A stretch of 64,000 nt of DNA from Nonomuraea lactucae (GCF_003313395.1 NZ_QNFZ01001069.1:1-64000), one strand, 5' to 3'; positions 1-9,228 are shown, numbered from the stretch's first letter. Translations and numbers: made by a program. The notes: generated from the letters alone by a model not told the origin.

Positions 1-707
1 CAAGCAAGGCCGGACACCTGTGCAAGGCCATCGCCCTCCTACAGAATCACCAGCTCGCGCGAGGATGAAAATGCCTCAGTAAGTTGGCAGGCGGGACTAC
101 TCATTTTCCCGACCATTCGTTGCTCAATTCGCCGTCCATCGTGGGAGAGGCTCGGCCAGGAGTTGATGAGTGCTCCGTGGGTGTCCCCATGCCCCACCTG
201 CGATCACGCCGTGTCTGGGACGCCGAACTCGCGGCACTGAGCGCAGTGACCGCAGTGACCGCAATGATCGCCGATGCGCTGCCGCGACCAGCCCTGTGAG
301 CGTCATGCCACACCGAGAAGATCGCCTACTGCCGGTCATCCTGGGCGGCAGTGAGCCGATCGGGTCGTCCGCATGCCGCCGGCCGCGCATCCATGCCTTG
401 CCGATGGCTGCCTGCGACGTTTCAGCGTGGCACCTGTCACGGGATCTCGTGACTTGCCGTCGAAGATGAGTGACTGGAACGTTAGGCCGCAGGCAAGCAC
501 GCGAGGCCACCGCAGGGTGATCGTGAAGTCTCAACTACGGAGCTCCGAGCCCGCGACGTCGCGCGCGATCAACCCTCTCCTTCTGAACAACATGCTCAAG
601 CGAGAAGAACACATGGCCCGCAGCCGCATCGCCCTGGGCGGTCCAACCCCACCCTGCCATCGGAACGGCGCTACACGCGAAAGGCCGAGATGAAACGGAG
701 AGAATTG
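1..707. other. No supported gene
   Basis: Short overlapping reading frames occur on both strands but none has a convincing ribosome site or a recognisable protein. A short direct repeat (CGCAGTGAC twice, then a degenerate third copy) lies around 242-268. The last 100 bases lead into the first lectin-like gene. Confidence 0.5.
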
Positions 708-1265
708 ATGGAGGGTCGCGACTTTCACCGTTACCGTCGGCCCGTTTGGGCGAGGGGGAAACTGTCCTATAGGCGCGTGATTCTCGTCACCTCGATGCTG
801 CTGGGGTCCATGGTGGGCGTCCTCGCGGCACCGGCGTCGGCCGCACTCGATGACGAATGGCATCCCTTGCGCAACGTCCAGACGAATCTGTGCTTGGACG
901 GTGACGCCCACGGAAACGCCTACGCGCTTCCGTGCAGTCCCGGCAATCAGTACCAGATGTGGGACTGGACCGAGTCGCCCGATTTCAATTGGAAGCAGGC
1001 CAACACGAAACGGTGCCTGAACGGCAATCCAAGCACCAGGAAGGTCACCACTTCGCACTGGTTCTGGGGGTGCGGAAACATGATCAGCAATATCAAATGG
1101 TATGTCGAATGGACGCGTCCAGGCCAGTTCCAGGTCGTGCTATGGAATACAGACTGGTGCCTGGACAGCAACAACGAGCCGGACCCGAGCGGTGTCGCCC
1201 GCAAGGTCTTCCTGTCTGAGTGCAATGTCGACGACCTCGGTCAGAGCTGGCGCTACACATGGTAG
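708..1265 (+). CDS. Secreted ricin-type beta-trefoil lectin-like protein (copy 1)
   Basis: Predicted exported carbohydrate-binding protein of about 185 residues. The start at 708 is preferred because GGAGA lies about seven bases upstream; an in-frame ATG at 690 has no good site. A signal peptide is visible: arginines (SYRR), a hydrophobic stretch of about 20 residues and cleavage after PASA near residue 45. The mature part carries paired cysteines (CLDGD, LPC, RCLNG, WCLDS, SEC) and Q-x-W-like motifs (NQYQMW, GQSW) typical of ricin B-type trefoil repeats. It has no attached enzyme domain. The next gene, 13 bases downstream, is a paralogue, and the two share the stretch DPSGVARKVFLSECN exactly, so this is a tandem duplication. 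Ligand unknown. Confidence 0.8.
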   Translation: MEGRDFHRYRRPVWARGKLSYRRVILVTSMLLGSMVGVLAAPASAALDDEWHPLRNVQTNLCLDGDAHGNAYALPCSPGNQYQMWDWTESPDFNWKQANTKRCLNGNPSTRKVTTSHWFWGCGNMISNIKWYVEWTRPGQFQVVLWNTDWCLDSNNEPDPSGVARKVFLSECNVDDLGQSWRYTW

Positions 1266-1278
1266 GTGACGGATAAAA

Positions 1279-1863
1279 ATGAAAATAGCATTTCGCGCAC
1301 CAAGGGTGCCGTCCGGCGGTCGCTCGTCGAAACGACGCCTGGCGTCCATCACGCTGATCTGCGCTGTGGTCGCTTCCGGCATGCTCGCGCCACCCGCATC
1401 GGCGGCAGGAAAAGGCATGTCGGGGGTCACGTCGGCAGGCCAGTCGAGCGGACTGGTGGCCCACTACCTGCTTCGCAACAAACTGACCAAGTGGTGCCTG
1501 GACGGCGACAAAGACGGCAACAGCTATACCCTGCCGTGTAACGAGGCCAACCAATACCAGCAGTGGTGGTACGACAAGAGCTACTGGACCTGGAACCAAA
1601 CGAATACCGATCGCTGCCTGCACCACAACCTGAGTACCAGGCGCGTCACGACGTGGACTTGGTGGCAATGCACTGACGTATCCAACATCTGGATATGGAG
1701 ACACACCGGTGACCTGTCGGTGTTCCTGATGCAGGCGGCCTACAGCAAATGGTGCCTGGACAGCAACTTCGAGACGGACCCGAGCGGTGTCGCCCGCAAG
1801 GTCTTCCTGTCTGAGTGCAATGCCGACGATCAGGGCCAGCGATGGTATCTCGATGCCGTGTAA
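1279..1863 (+). CDS. Secreted ricin-type beta-trefoil lectin-like protein (copy 2)
   Basis: Paralogue of the preceding gene, 194 residues, probably co-transcribed with it. The start is ATG with GGTGACGGA upstream. The N-terminus has a basic patch (SSKRR), a hydrophobic segment and a PASAA cleavage site around residue 40. The same three-part pattern follows: WCLDGDKDGNSYTLPC, RCLHHNLSTRRVTT with a C, and WCLDSN ending in SECN. Q-x-W-type motifs NQYQQW and GQRW mark the trefoil repeats. Aromatic residues are abundant (WWYDKSYWTW), consistent with sugar stacking. The copies have diverged most in the middle, which suggests different ligands. No catalytic domain, sortase signal or membrane anchor is seen. 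Confidence 0.8.
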   Translation: MKIAFRAPRVPSGGRSSKRRLASITLICAVVASGMLAPPASAAGKGMSGVTSAGQSSGLVAHYLLRNKLTKWCLDGDKDGNSYTLPCNEANQYQQWWYDKSYWTWNQTNTDRCLHHNLSTRRVTTWTWWQCTDVSNIWIWRHTGDLSVFLMQAAYSKWCLDSNFETDPSGVARKVFLSECNADDQGQRWYLDAV

Positions 1864-1870
1864 GTGAGTA

Positions 1871-2299
1871 ATGTTAACGGGTCGCCTCGGGGCGGCGCGG
1901 CCGGCCAGCCCCCTCAAGTACGCCTCGTCGCCGGGACAGCCCTTGCCAAAGCAGCCGTTGCCGCCCAGGCGGCTGTCCGACGTCACGGTGACCCTGGCCG
2001 CCAACGTGCAGTGCGCCATGGCGAAGCAACGCTTCTGGACCTTTCGAGGGGACCGGGAAGAGCAAGTGGTCGAGTCGCATGTCGCATTCGCAGCGGCCAT
2101 TTTCACTCTTGCGCCCGTGATGACGCCGTTCGACGAAGACTTCGCCACCCAGCTCAAATTCCGCTGCAAAGAGATCAGCGACCTGCTTCCCACTCACAAT
2201 CGCCCCTGTCGTTCCCGCGATCTTGCGAGAGCTGACAAACTGCTGGCAGACCTCATCCTCGCGATGGGCGATTGGCTGGCCAAGCGCGTCCGATCCTGA
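1871..2299 (+). CDS. Hypothetical protein
   Basis: An open frame of up to 142 residues whose third codon positions are strongly G/C, favouring real coding in at least the last 100 residues (from about 1980). The N-terminal proline-rich part is probably not translated; in-frame GTG codons near 1987 are alternative starts. The C-terminal part is helical and charged (DEDFATQLKFRCKEISDLL, then RADKLLADLILAMGDWLAKR). I do not recognise a family. It lies 8 bases after the lectin gene. Opposite-strand frames here are less convincing. Confidence 0.4.
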   Translation: MLTGRLGAARPASPLKYASSPGQPLPKQPLPPRRLSDVTVTLAANVQCAMAKQRFWTFRGDREEQVVESHVAFAAAIFTLAPVMTPFDEDFATQLKFRCKEISDLLPTHNRPCRSRDLARADKLLADLILAMGDWLAKRVRS

Positions 2300-2344
2300 C
2301 CGCAACCACCTCCACGCCGATGACGGCGGTTGACCGAGCGGACC

Positions 2345-2692
2345 ATGAGCCGCTCGCGTCCTGATGCCCCCCACGATGGTGGAGTCGAGACCCACATCCC
2401 AGATGACATCCCGCCCGGCTTGTGGGACGCACAGCCCACTCCCGATGAGCTAAAGCTGCCATCTACCGGATGTCACCCGGCGCTGGCTTCTGCCTCCACA
2501 AACGTGGCGGACCGGGTGCGATCGGACGTCCTGGCGGCGGCACTCGCCTGCCGACGGAGAAAACCACATCCGAGTCTGCCATCCAGGCCACGTCGAGTGC
2601 GCACTGTCTGTCACTATGTGCTCATCGACAGTGAGGACCGGTCGCCCGCGGCCGGACTCCCCTACCGCGACTGCAAAGGCAGGGGCCTGTGA
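2345..2692 (+). CDS. Hypothetical small protein (doubtful)
   Basis: A frame of about 115 residues that ends in a 4-base GTGA overlap with the next gene, which is the main reason to consider it translated. The sequence is low in recognisable structure (proline-rich start, arginine-rich middle) and has no family I can name. It may be chance. Confidence 0.25.
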   Translation: MSRSRPDAPHDGGVETHIPDDIPPGLWDAQPTPDELKLPSTGCHPALASASTNVADRVRSDVLAAALACRRRKPHPSLPSRPRRVRTVCHYVLIDSEDRSPAAGLPYRDCKGRGL

Positions 2693-3003
2693 ACATAGAG
2701 GCGGAGATCCTCGAGTTGAAGCTCCGTATGGAAGCACTCCAAGCTCTAGCATGTCCCGGCGGCGTCCTCAAGACCACCGTGCTCGCCTTTGTCGCGATGA
2801 TAGCCGAGGTGAGGGACGCCCGATCCGAGATCACTCAAGACCTGGCAGCTCTGGGCATAGAGATCGAAGGCCTTCGCCGGCAGACGAATGAGCACATCAT
2901 CTCTGCTCAACGCGAGATGCCGGCCTGGTACGAAGCCCTCCAGGACGACCTGAACGAGCTGCGACACAGACTCGATCGCGTGCTGGGGGAAGACACCGCT
3001 TAG
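2689..3003 (+). CDS. Small coiled-coil protein
   Basis: A 104-residue protein starting at GTG. The sequence is acidic and almost wholly helical with heptad-like leucines (EAEILELKLRMEALQAL; DLNELRHRLDRVLGED). One short hydrophobic patch (VLAFVAMIAEV) is too weak for a confident membrane segment. Proteins of this shape are common unnamed actinobacterial ORFs. Coding is supported by high G/C third positions and clean heptads. It ends 80 bases before the convergent helicase gene. No function can be given. Confidence 0.6.
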   Translation: MNIEAEILELKLRMEALQALACPGGVLKTTVLAFVAMIAEVRDARSEITQDLAALGIEIEGLRRQTNEHIISAQREMPAWYEALQDDLNELRHRLDRVLGEDTA

Positions 3004-3082
3004 GACCGGCGTCAACCTTCGCGATCACGGGTCTGGCCCGTGGAAGACCGCCGACGGCGGCGCGGCGACACCTCGTCTCGGC

Positions 3083-6000
3083 TCAGCCCGCGGTGGCCTT
3101 GGCATAGTGGAACACCTCGGGCGGGAGCGGGTGGTTCAGGCGCCACACGAATCGGACAGATCGTTCACCCTCATGGCGTACGTACCGCATAGGCCCGGCG
3201 TAGGTGTACGGCGGAGCCCCCAGCCCTTCGTCACGCTTGGACTTCCGGATCAGCAGATGAACCGTGGATCCACCCGTCAGGTAACGGCGAGCGGTGGCGG
3301 TCGAGGATCGCAGGATGCTCTGCGACTCCCACTGGAACAGCTCTTCGCTGATCGCGCGATCGTGGTAGAGCGTGGTGGGGGAGTAGTGGTCCTCGGACTT
3401 GTCGACGGTGACGAAGAACAGGTCCGCCCGGTGCTCCTGGACGTACTTGACCCCTTCCCGCATATGCGCTGGCCTGTCGATGCCGAAGGCGGCCAGCACC
3501 TCGTTCTTGCTGTAGCGGGCATGGACGTGCAACGGCACGACAGGGTCCAGCGGCGGGGCGACGTGACGGATTCCCGAGCGGAGCACGTCCGCCAACTCCA
3601 GGAGCTCCGCGGCGCGAGCCCCCGTGAGCCGCGTGAGCCGGGCTTCCATCCCCGAGACAGGCTCGCTGCCACCCCACAACATCGCGTCCAGCATGGCCAT
3701 GAGGCGTAGCTCGCGCGGGGACCGCGGAGTCCGGCCGGCCAGCACCTCGGTCAGGAAGGCGAGGCGCTCGACGTCGTCAACGTGCAGCATCCTGCCGAAG
3801 GCCCGCCCGAGCCCTTCGTCAGGGGGCGCAGCTTCGAGACCCGCGGCATGCCGCAGGGAGGCCCAGCCCTGACGGCGCCGGTAGAGATCTTCCACGTCCA
3901 GCCCGGTCTCCTCCAGGAACCTGGACATATCAACGTCCCCGAGGGCGTCCCCGAGGTCGCGGAGCTCGCGTGCCAGGTCCCGCCAATTCAGGCCGAGCGC
4001 CTGCCGAACGTTCTCGAGGACCAGTCGGCACACATCGCGGTCCAGGTCGATCACGCAGCCGGCGGGCAGTGTCGGAAACCCCTGCTCGATCTCCCGTGCG
4101 ATTCCGGTACGGCTGGCGCCCGTGAGTGCCCGATAGCGCCGGTCGAAGCGGAACTGCTTGTGCTGATGGCCGACGAAGTCGAGCACGGTCAGGCACGGCT
4201 TGTCGTCGGCCAGTCGCAGTCCACGCCCGAGCTGCTGCAGGAAGACGGTGGCGCTGTCGGTGGGGCGCAGGAAGAGCACGGTGTCGATCTCCGGAACGTC
4301 GACGCCCTCATTGAAGAGGTCAACGGTGAACACCGCGTTGACCCTTCGCTCCCTCAGGTCTCGGAGTGCCTGGGAACGCTCGCTCGCCGGGCTCTGCGCG
4401 GTAACAGCCACCGAGGGAAGCCCGGCTCGGGTGAACCGGTCCGCCATGAAACGGGCGTGGTCGATGCTCACGCAGAAGCCGATGGCCCGCATCCGCCCGA
4501 CATCGCCGATCTTGCCCTGCAACGTCTCCAGCACCACGGCGACCCTGCGGTCATTACCCGTGTAGACGTTCGAGAGCTCGCCCGTGTCATAACCCTGGCC
4601 CCGGCGCCAGCCAATCCGGCGCAGGTCAGTGCCGTCGTGGACACCGAAATACTGGAACGGCGCCAGGAGCCCCCGCTCCAGCGCCTCCCACAGACGCAGC
4701 TCGGCAGCGATCCGGCCACCGAACCAGTGCTTGATGTCCTGGCCGTCGGCGCGTTCCGGTGTCGCGGTCAGCCCCAGGAGCACCTTAGGCCGCACCGCAG
4801 ACAGCAGGCGCCGGTACGTCGAGGCCTCGGCATGATGAAACTCGTCCACGATAACCACGTCGAACCTGTCCGGCTCCGGCAGCGGGTTGGTGTGCAACGA
4901 CTGAATCGAGGCGAACACATGCCGCCATCGCTCCGGACGAGAGCCGCTGACGTACAACTCACCGAACGTCTCATCCCGCATCACCTGCCGGAAGGTGAGC
5001 AGGCTCTGCCGCAGGATCTCCGCCCGGTGCGCGACGAACAGCAGCGAGTCCGCCCGCCCTGCCGCACGCAGCCGCCGGTAGTCCAGAGCGGCGACCACGG
5101 TCTTGCCGGTGCCGGTCGCCATGACGACCAGATTTCGCCACCGATCGTGGACCTGCCGTTCGGCGTCGAGCTCGTCGAGGATCTCACGCTGGTAGGAGTA
5201 CGGACGGACGTCGACGTGCGCGAAGTCAAGCACGACCGCCAGGCCGCCGGTCCGCTCCGCGGACAAGGCACGGTCGAGCCGTTCGGCATCCTGCGCCGGA
5301 TCGTAGAGCTCGAAAGAAGGATCGCCCCAGTAGTCGTCGAACGTGGCGGTGAAAGTGTCGATCAGATGAGGTTGTTCGGCTTGGGCGAGTCGTACGTTCC
5401 ACTCGAGCCCATGGCTGAGGGCGGTTCGCGACAGGTTGGAGGAGCCCACATAGGCGGTGGACAGGCCGCTGGCCCGATGGAACAGCCAGGCTTTGGCATG
5501 CAACCTGGTCATCCGGGTGTCATAGGAGACGCGGATCTCGGCCCCCATGGCCGCCAGCCGGTCCAGCGCGAGGCGGTCGGTGGCGCCGATGTACGTGGTG
5601 GTCACCACCCTCAGCCGACCGCCGCGCGTCAGGAATTCTTCGATCGCCTCCGCCAGTACCCGTACGCCGTTCCACTTCACGAACGCGCAGAGCAGATCCA
5701 CTCGATCAGCCGAGGCCAGCTCGCGCTTGAGCTCATGGCCGATCTCCGGCTGCCCCCTGCCGTTCACCAGCAACGCGCTCCCTGTGAGCGGGACGACCGG
5801 ACGCGCGGGAAACCGTACCTGGCCGGCCGTGTCCCGGCTCCGGGCGATGCCCAGCAGTTCCTCGGCTGCCTCCACGAGTTCATCGGGCGAGGCGGCCTCG
5901 GGCACCAGGTCGCCGATGAGCTCGGCCACCCTATTGACGATCTCCACCTGCCGGGCCAGCCGCACCGCATCGCTTTCACCTCGTACGGAGCGCAGCGCGC

Positions 6001-6160
6001 GACGTGTGAGCGCGGCCAGGTGCCGGGCCAGCGTCTCGTGGGAGTCGGCGATGTCCAACGACCGCCGGTCGATCAGCTCGCGATCGGGTAAGGCTCGCAG
6101 CAGGGTGTCAACCTCACGGGTGATCAGATGTTGGTAGATGCCCGGCTGAAGATCGCTCAC
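3083..6160 (-). CDS. PLD-nuclease/DEAD-box helicase with DUF3427-type C-terminus
   Basis: A superfamily 2 helicase of about 1025 residues. A phospholipase-D-type module comes first (HAKAWLF followed by YVGSSNLS, around residue 218), giving a single HKD-like nuclease motif. It is followed by Walker A ATGTGKT (about 347), a DEFHH box (about 436), TATPER and motif VI QQLGRGLRL (about 640). The C-terminal 350 residues match the layout of the DUF3427 region found in such fusions. The frame extends to a TTG at 6208, but GTG at 6160 (VSDLQPGIYQ) is the more natural start. Such proteins are often carried in defence islands and are thought to unwind and nick foreign DNA. The divergent neighbour is a broken phosphorothioate-dependent endonuclease, so the two may once have worked together. 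Confidence 0.85.
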   Translation of the reverse strand: MSDLQPGIYQHLITREVDTLLRALPDRELIDRRSLDIADSHETLARHLAALTRRALRSVRGESDAVRLARQVEIVNRVAELIGDLVPEAASPDELVEAAEELLGIARSRDTAGQVRFPARPVVPLTGSALLVNGRGQPEIGHELKRELASADRVDLLCAFVKWNGVRVLAEAIEEFLTRGGRLRVVTTTYIGATDRLALDRLAAMGAEIRVSYDTRMTRLHAKAWLFHRASGLSTAYVGSSNLSRTALSHGLEWNVRLAQAEQPHLIDTFTATFDDYWGDPSFELYDPAQDAERLDRALSAERTGGLAVVLDFAHVDVRPYSYQREILDELDAERQVHDRWRNLVVMATGTGKTVVAALDYRRLRAAGRADSLLFVAHRAEILRQSLLTFRQVMRDETFGELYVSGSRPERWRHVFASIQSLHTNPLPEPDRFDVVIVDEFHHAEASTYRRLLSAVRPKVLLGLTATPERADGQDIKHWFGGRIAAELRLWEALERGLLAPFQYFGVHDGTDLRRIGWRRGQGYDTGELSNVYTGNDRRVAVVLETLQGKIGDVGRMRAIGFCVSIDHARFMADRFTRAGLPSVAVTAQSPASERSQALRDLRERRVNAVFTVDLFNEGVDVPEIDTVLFLRPTDSATVFLQQLGRGLRLADDKPCLTVLDFVGHQHKQFRFDRRYRALTGASRTGIAREIEQGFPTLPAGCVIDLDRDVCRLVLENVRQALGLNWRDLARELRDLGDALGDVDMSRFLEETGLDVEDLYRRRQGWASLRHAAGLEAAPPDEGLGRAFGRMLHVDDVERLAFLTEVLAGRTPRSPRELRLMAMLDAMLWGGSEPVSGMEARLTRLTGARAAELLELADVLRSGIRHVAPPLDPVVPLHVHARYSKNEVLAAFGIDRPAHMREGVKYVQEHRADLFFVTVDKSEDHYSPTTLYHDRAISEELFQWESQSILRSSTATARRYLTGGSTVHLLIRKSKRDEGLGAPPYTYAGPMRYVRHEGERSVRFVWRLNHPLPPEVFHYAKATAG

Positions 6161-6257
6161 CCCGGCGACTATAGGTCGCGGCCGGCTACGGCGATGGGCG
6201 AACGTCAATGACCACCTGTCCTGACGTGGCCATTAGATCGCCCCACACTGGCCGACC

Positions 6258-6600
6258 GTGGACTGGATCGAGCGGGTCGCCGAGATCCGGCGCTGGACCA
6301 GAGGCGGAGAGCGGGCACCGCACAAGCCGCTCCTGCTCCTGTACGCCCTGGGGCATTTCTAGCGACACGACAACAGACCCGTTCCGTTCAGCGCCGCGGA
6401 GAACGAGCTCAAGAAACTGCTCAAGGAGTACGGCCCGCCCCGCGACACCAGTCCCGGCTACCCGTTCCACCACCTGACAAGCGACGGCCTCTGGCTGGTC
6501 GACACCCGCCACGGCCCGGGCAGCCCTGGCCCAGAACTGGGCCGGTTACGTGCCAGCCAGGCCAGCGGCCGCCTTGCGCCCCAGAGTCAACGTCGCGGTC
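6258..6600 (+). pseudogene. Remnant of phosphorothioated-DNA-binding HNH restriction endonuclease
   Basis: From GTG at 6258 the translation reads MDWIERVAEIRRWTRGGE, then APHKPLLLLYALGHF, an in-frame TAG at 6360, and continues RHDNRPVPFSAAENELKKLL and FHHLTSDGLWLVD. This is the N-terminal sulfur-binding domain typical of ScoMcrA-like type IV endonucleases that cut phosphorothioated DNA. The stop codon falls inside the conserved LLLYALG-x-F block, and the frame is lost after about residue 110 without any SRA or HNH part, so the gene is both nonsense-mutated and truncated. It is divergent from the DUF3427 helicase. It is too short and interrupted to be found by ordinary ORF calling. Confidence 0.75.
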
Positions 6601-6656
6601 GGATGCCGGGCCGGGCAGAGTTGGACATACGGGATGACAGCGCAGAAATATCGAGT

Positions 6657-7508
6657 ATGGGGTACGTTAGCCGAATTTCCGGCAACCATCCAGTGATGAT
6701 CTTGTTTTGCATGCCTTTCTGGGCTGTCAGGCCGCTCATCGTGCCGCTGGCCGCATTCGTCGCCCTGGCTTCAGTTTGGCTCTCGGCTCGCGTCTGGTTG
6801 CGCATCGCCGCGGAGTACAAGCGGCACGCCGCCGACGAGGCGGAAAAGGAGGTCCTATTGGCCGGCCGTCAAGCGGCGCTCGACCGGTGGAAGCGCAAAG
6901 TCGCCGACAGGCCGGACGATCTGGAGATGGCTCGCTGGCTGGAGTGCGACCGCAAGGCATTGATGGAGGAGGCGATGGGCTTCTACAGGCTGAAGCGGCA
7001 GGACGTCCTCGCCCACGCCTTTATCGAGGCGCCCGCCACACCCTCCTACAGCAGGGCACGCATTGAGGACGGGCCATGGCGCTATTCGAAATACAAGATC
7101 CTGCTCTTCCTACTCACCAAGGACGGCGTGCGGCAGTTAACGGTGCACCTCGACTTCCAGAAGGCCACATTCCGCAGCCGGGCACGTACCAATTACCGCT
7201 ATGACGCGTTCACCTCGGTCCAGGTGGCCGAGACCGACAACGGAGAGAACGTCTTCGAGCTGACGCTGACCAACGGTGATCCGATCAAGGTCAAGGTGAC
7301 CGATCCGCCCACAGAAGTCACCCAGAAGGAGGATAAGAATCCGCAAGGCGCGTCACAGGTGACCCTCGGCACGGCGGGGCTCGGCAACGCCCTACACGTC
7401 TTGGAGGGCGTCGCTGCGGAAGGCAAGGAGTGGATCGCCTTCGAGCGCCAACGTGAGAAAGTCCCTCTCGCCGAGATGAGCGAGGCCGTGAACGCCATCT
7501 TCGCCTGA
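6657..7508 (+). CDS. Membrane-anchored hypothetical protein
   Basis: About 283 residues. A hydrophobic hairpin near the start (MILFCMPFWAV-RPLIVPLAAFVALASVWL) gives one or two membrane segments, followed by a basic helical stretch (EYKRHAADEAEKEVLLAGRQAALDRWKRK). A soluble beta-rich domain follows (YSKYKILLFLLTKDGVRQLTVHLDFQK; FELTLTNGDPIKVKVTDP). It looks like a cytoplasmic domain tethered to the membrane. Start choice is weak: ATG 6657 and ATG 6693 are both possible, and the frame opens upstream inside the nuclease remnant, so the native N-terminus may have been cut by the same deletion. No family is recognised. Confidence 0.65.
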   Translation: MGYVSRISGNHPVMILFCMPFWAVRPLIVPLAAFVALASVWLSARVWLRIAAEYKRHAADEAEKEVLLAGRQAALDRWKRKVADRPDDLEMARWLECDRKALMEEAMGFYRLKRQDVLAHAFIEAPATPSYSRARIEDGPWRYSKYKILLFLLTKDGVRQLTVHLDFQKATFRSRARTNYRYDAFTSVQVAETDNGENVFELTLTNGDPIKVKVTDPPTEVTQKEDKNPQGASQVTLGTAGLGNALHVLEGVAAEGKEWIAFERQREKVPLAEMSEAVNAIFA

Positions 7509-7800
7509 CGAACTATGGCCCTTTCGATGCGCAACTTCGGTGATCGTTAGTTCAGTGGGTGCGGCAGAAGGTGGGCGAGGTGGCCAATTCGCAAGGCGCC
7601 TCGGGAGATGTTGATCCGCCAGCCCGCGTTCTGGCGGGGGACCCGCCGCTGCAGATCGTGCTGGTGACCGGTGGGCAAGGAAGTGCTCGCGGCTTAACCG
7701 CTGCGCGATCAACTGCATGCGGTGGAGAGGGTACCGGCTCCTACGGTGCTGGCCTGGCTCGTCACCTGAGCGGCGCGGCCTGGCTTGGGGAAGCGTCGCC
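7509..7800. other. No gene seen
   Basis: Nothing coding is convincing between the membrane protein gene and the tRNA-flank repeat that follows. Confidence 0.5.
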
Positions 7801-7956
7801 AAGATCATCCCGCATATGTCCCGTGATCAAGGTCCTACGGCTGCATACAGGTGCCGTCGGCGGCCTACCAAGGGCTCGGAACGCAACTGACCTGCGGCCA
7901 AGAAACCGCAGGTCGGAGGCTGGAGTGCCTGGTGGAGATGAGTGCCCCCGGCGGGA
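7801..7956 (-). repeat. Copy 1 of tRNA-Arg 3'-end/flank repeat (att-like)
   Basis: This block begins AAGATCATCCC and ends with the last ~14 bases of tRNA-Arg (TGCCCCCGGC then GGGA). It includes the same hairpin (GACCTGCGG ... CCGCAGGTC, 7889-7914) that terminates the intact tRNA-Arg at the right end of the window. It resembles the blocks at 38402-38566 and 63616-63780 and has the same orientation. Only the extreme tRNA 3' end is retained, so it looks like an old attachment-site half. It marks the likely left border of the island. Confidence 0.7.
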
Positions 7957-7970
7957 CCAGTCCAAATAGA

Positions 7971-8022
7971 CACCTAAGCCCTAATGCGCTCGCATGTCAT
8001 GAGCTGACGATAGTAGAGCGCT
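7971..8022. repeat. Direct repeat A flanking the Wadjet operon
   Basis: Fifty-two bases that align without gaps to 16251-16302 with about 42 identities, including CTAAGCCC, CTCGCA and TCATGAGCTGAC. This copy ends exactly where the jetD stop codon begins. The partner lies beyond jetA, so the pair brackets the whole defence operon. Confidence 0.65.
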
Positions 8023-9228
8023 TTAAGCTTCCGCCAGGTCTTCGAGAAGTTCACCGATGAGTCGTTCTTCCATGACCGCTCTCGCGGTGACTGCCATGTG
8101 TGCCGCGAGTTCGGGCGCCCAGGGACTATCGGCCGAGCTGCCCTTCAATGCCTCGGACTCGCCCCGGCCAAGTGCGTGCCGGTAGGTGGTCATATCCATC
8201 CGCCAGGGTGTGGCCCCATATCTCGCCTGCGCCTCCGCAGTGGTCCGCACTCCGGTCCAGTCGAAGTCACCACGCCACCACACCTCTCCCGCGCAGGCGG
8301 CAACCAGCCGGTGGCATGCCAGCGACGGGATCCCTTCGGTGCAGATCAGGGCCGCTCCAGGAACGGTCACCGCAGCTCTGAGCACTGCGGGATTCTCACA
8401 CACGAATACCCGAGGCGTGGTCACCAGCAGCGGCATCGTCACCAGCTGATGCAAGGTGACCCGGAAGGGCGTGGCCGTGTCCGCCGCCGCGTTCAACCAA
8501 TCGGCCAACGCCGAACCGGTCGCGCGCAGCCCCAGGACGAGCACCTGGCTCGCGAGGTCGTCCACGATCACTCCGGCGGACTCCCACAGCGCGCGGCGTC
8601 CCTCCGATGTGGTCTCGACGGGCGTGCTGATCCGTGCTGCCAGTGCCCGCAGCACCAGCCTGTCCAAGGGGGTCCCGGCCAGTGCCTTGGTGTCGCCGGT
8701 GGCCCGCTCCGCCAGTACGCTGATCGGGATCGGACTGGCGGCGGGTAGCAGATCGAGGACAACCCGCGCCTGACGGACAACCCCACCGCCCCGCCGTACT
8801 GCCTTGGTCAATGTTCCGTCGGCGGCCAGTCTGGCGCTCCACTCGGCGAACCACGGCTCGCTCGCGTGACGGCATCCGGCCAAGATCTCCACCAACTCCG
8901 TGCGAGCGTGGTCGTGGCGCGCCCGTTCGTCGGCGCGCACCGAGACCGGGCCGGTGAGGGTGAGCACGGCAGAGAGTAGGTCGTCGCAGATCCCAGCCCT
9001 ACGTAGCGTCGCCTCCACCGCCGTCGGTGACACGGTGAGGCTGGCCGCGCCACGGTCCTTGCGGCCCAGCAGTCCGGCGACTGCCCGTCGCTCCTCGTCC
9101 GTGACCTCTTCCAGCATCAGTGGGGCGTAGAGATCGCGGTCGTGAGCGATTCGGTCTGTCAGGCGTGCCACGACGCGCGCCAGTCCGGGCCCTCCGAGGG
9201 TACTGCGCAGCCGATCGGGATCGCTCAC
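8023..9228 (-). CDS. jetD: Wadjet type II JetD (TOPRIM-type nuclease subunit)
   Basis: About 401 residues of the TIGR02679 (DUF3323/DUF2399) family, the nuclease subunit of Wadjet, which cleaves small circular DNA caught by the SMC-like complex. The C-terminal half shows the TOPRIM-like elements VFVCENPAVL and GDFDWTGV, supplying the acidic metal-binding residues. The start is GTG at 9228, giving a GTGA overlap with jetC; the longer frame to 9777 only runs antisense-of-frame through jetC and is rejected. Last gene of the operon jetA-jetB-jetC-jetD. Length and motifs are intact, so it is expected to be active. Confidence 0.92.
   Translation of the reverse strand: MSDPDRLRSTLGGPGLARVVARLTDRIAHDRDLYAPLMLEEVTDEERRAVAGLLGRKDRGAASLTVSPTAVEATLRRAGICDDLLSAVLTLTGPVSVRADERARHDHARTELVEILAGCRHASEPWFAEWSARLAADGTLTKAVRRGGGVVRQARVVLDLLPAASPIPISVLAERATGDTKALAGTPLDRLVLRALAARISTPVETTSEGRRALWESAGVIVDDLASQVLVLGLRATGSALADWLNAAADTATPFRVTLHQLVTMPLLVTTPRVFVCENPAVLRAAVTVPGAALICTEGIPSLACHRLVAACAGEVWWRGDFDWTGVRTTAEAQARYGATPWRMDMTTYRHALGRGESEALKGSSADSPWAPELAAHMAVTARAVMEERLIGELLEDLAEA

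Noticed and set aside
84..534. Overlapping short frames near the left end
   Set aside because: Contain repeats (CGCAGTGAC) and arginine-rich low-complexity translations; no ribosome sites.
3782..6091. A 769-codon open frame on the plus strand opposite the helicase
   Set aside because: It is antisense to an intact helicase with full motifs; long antisense frames are common in high-GC DNA, and its translation has no family character.
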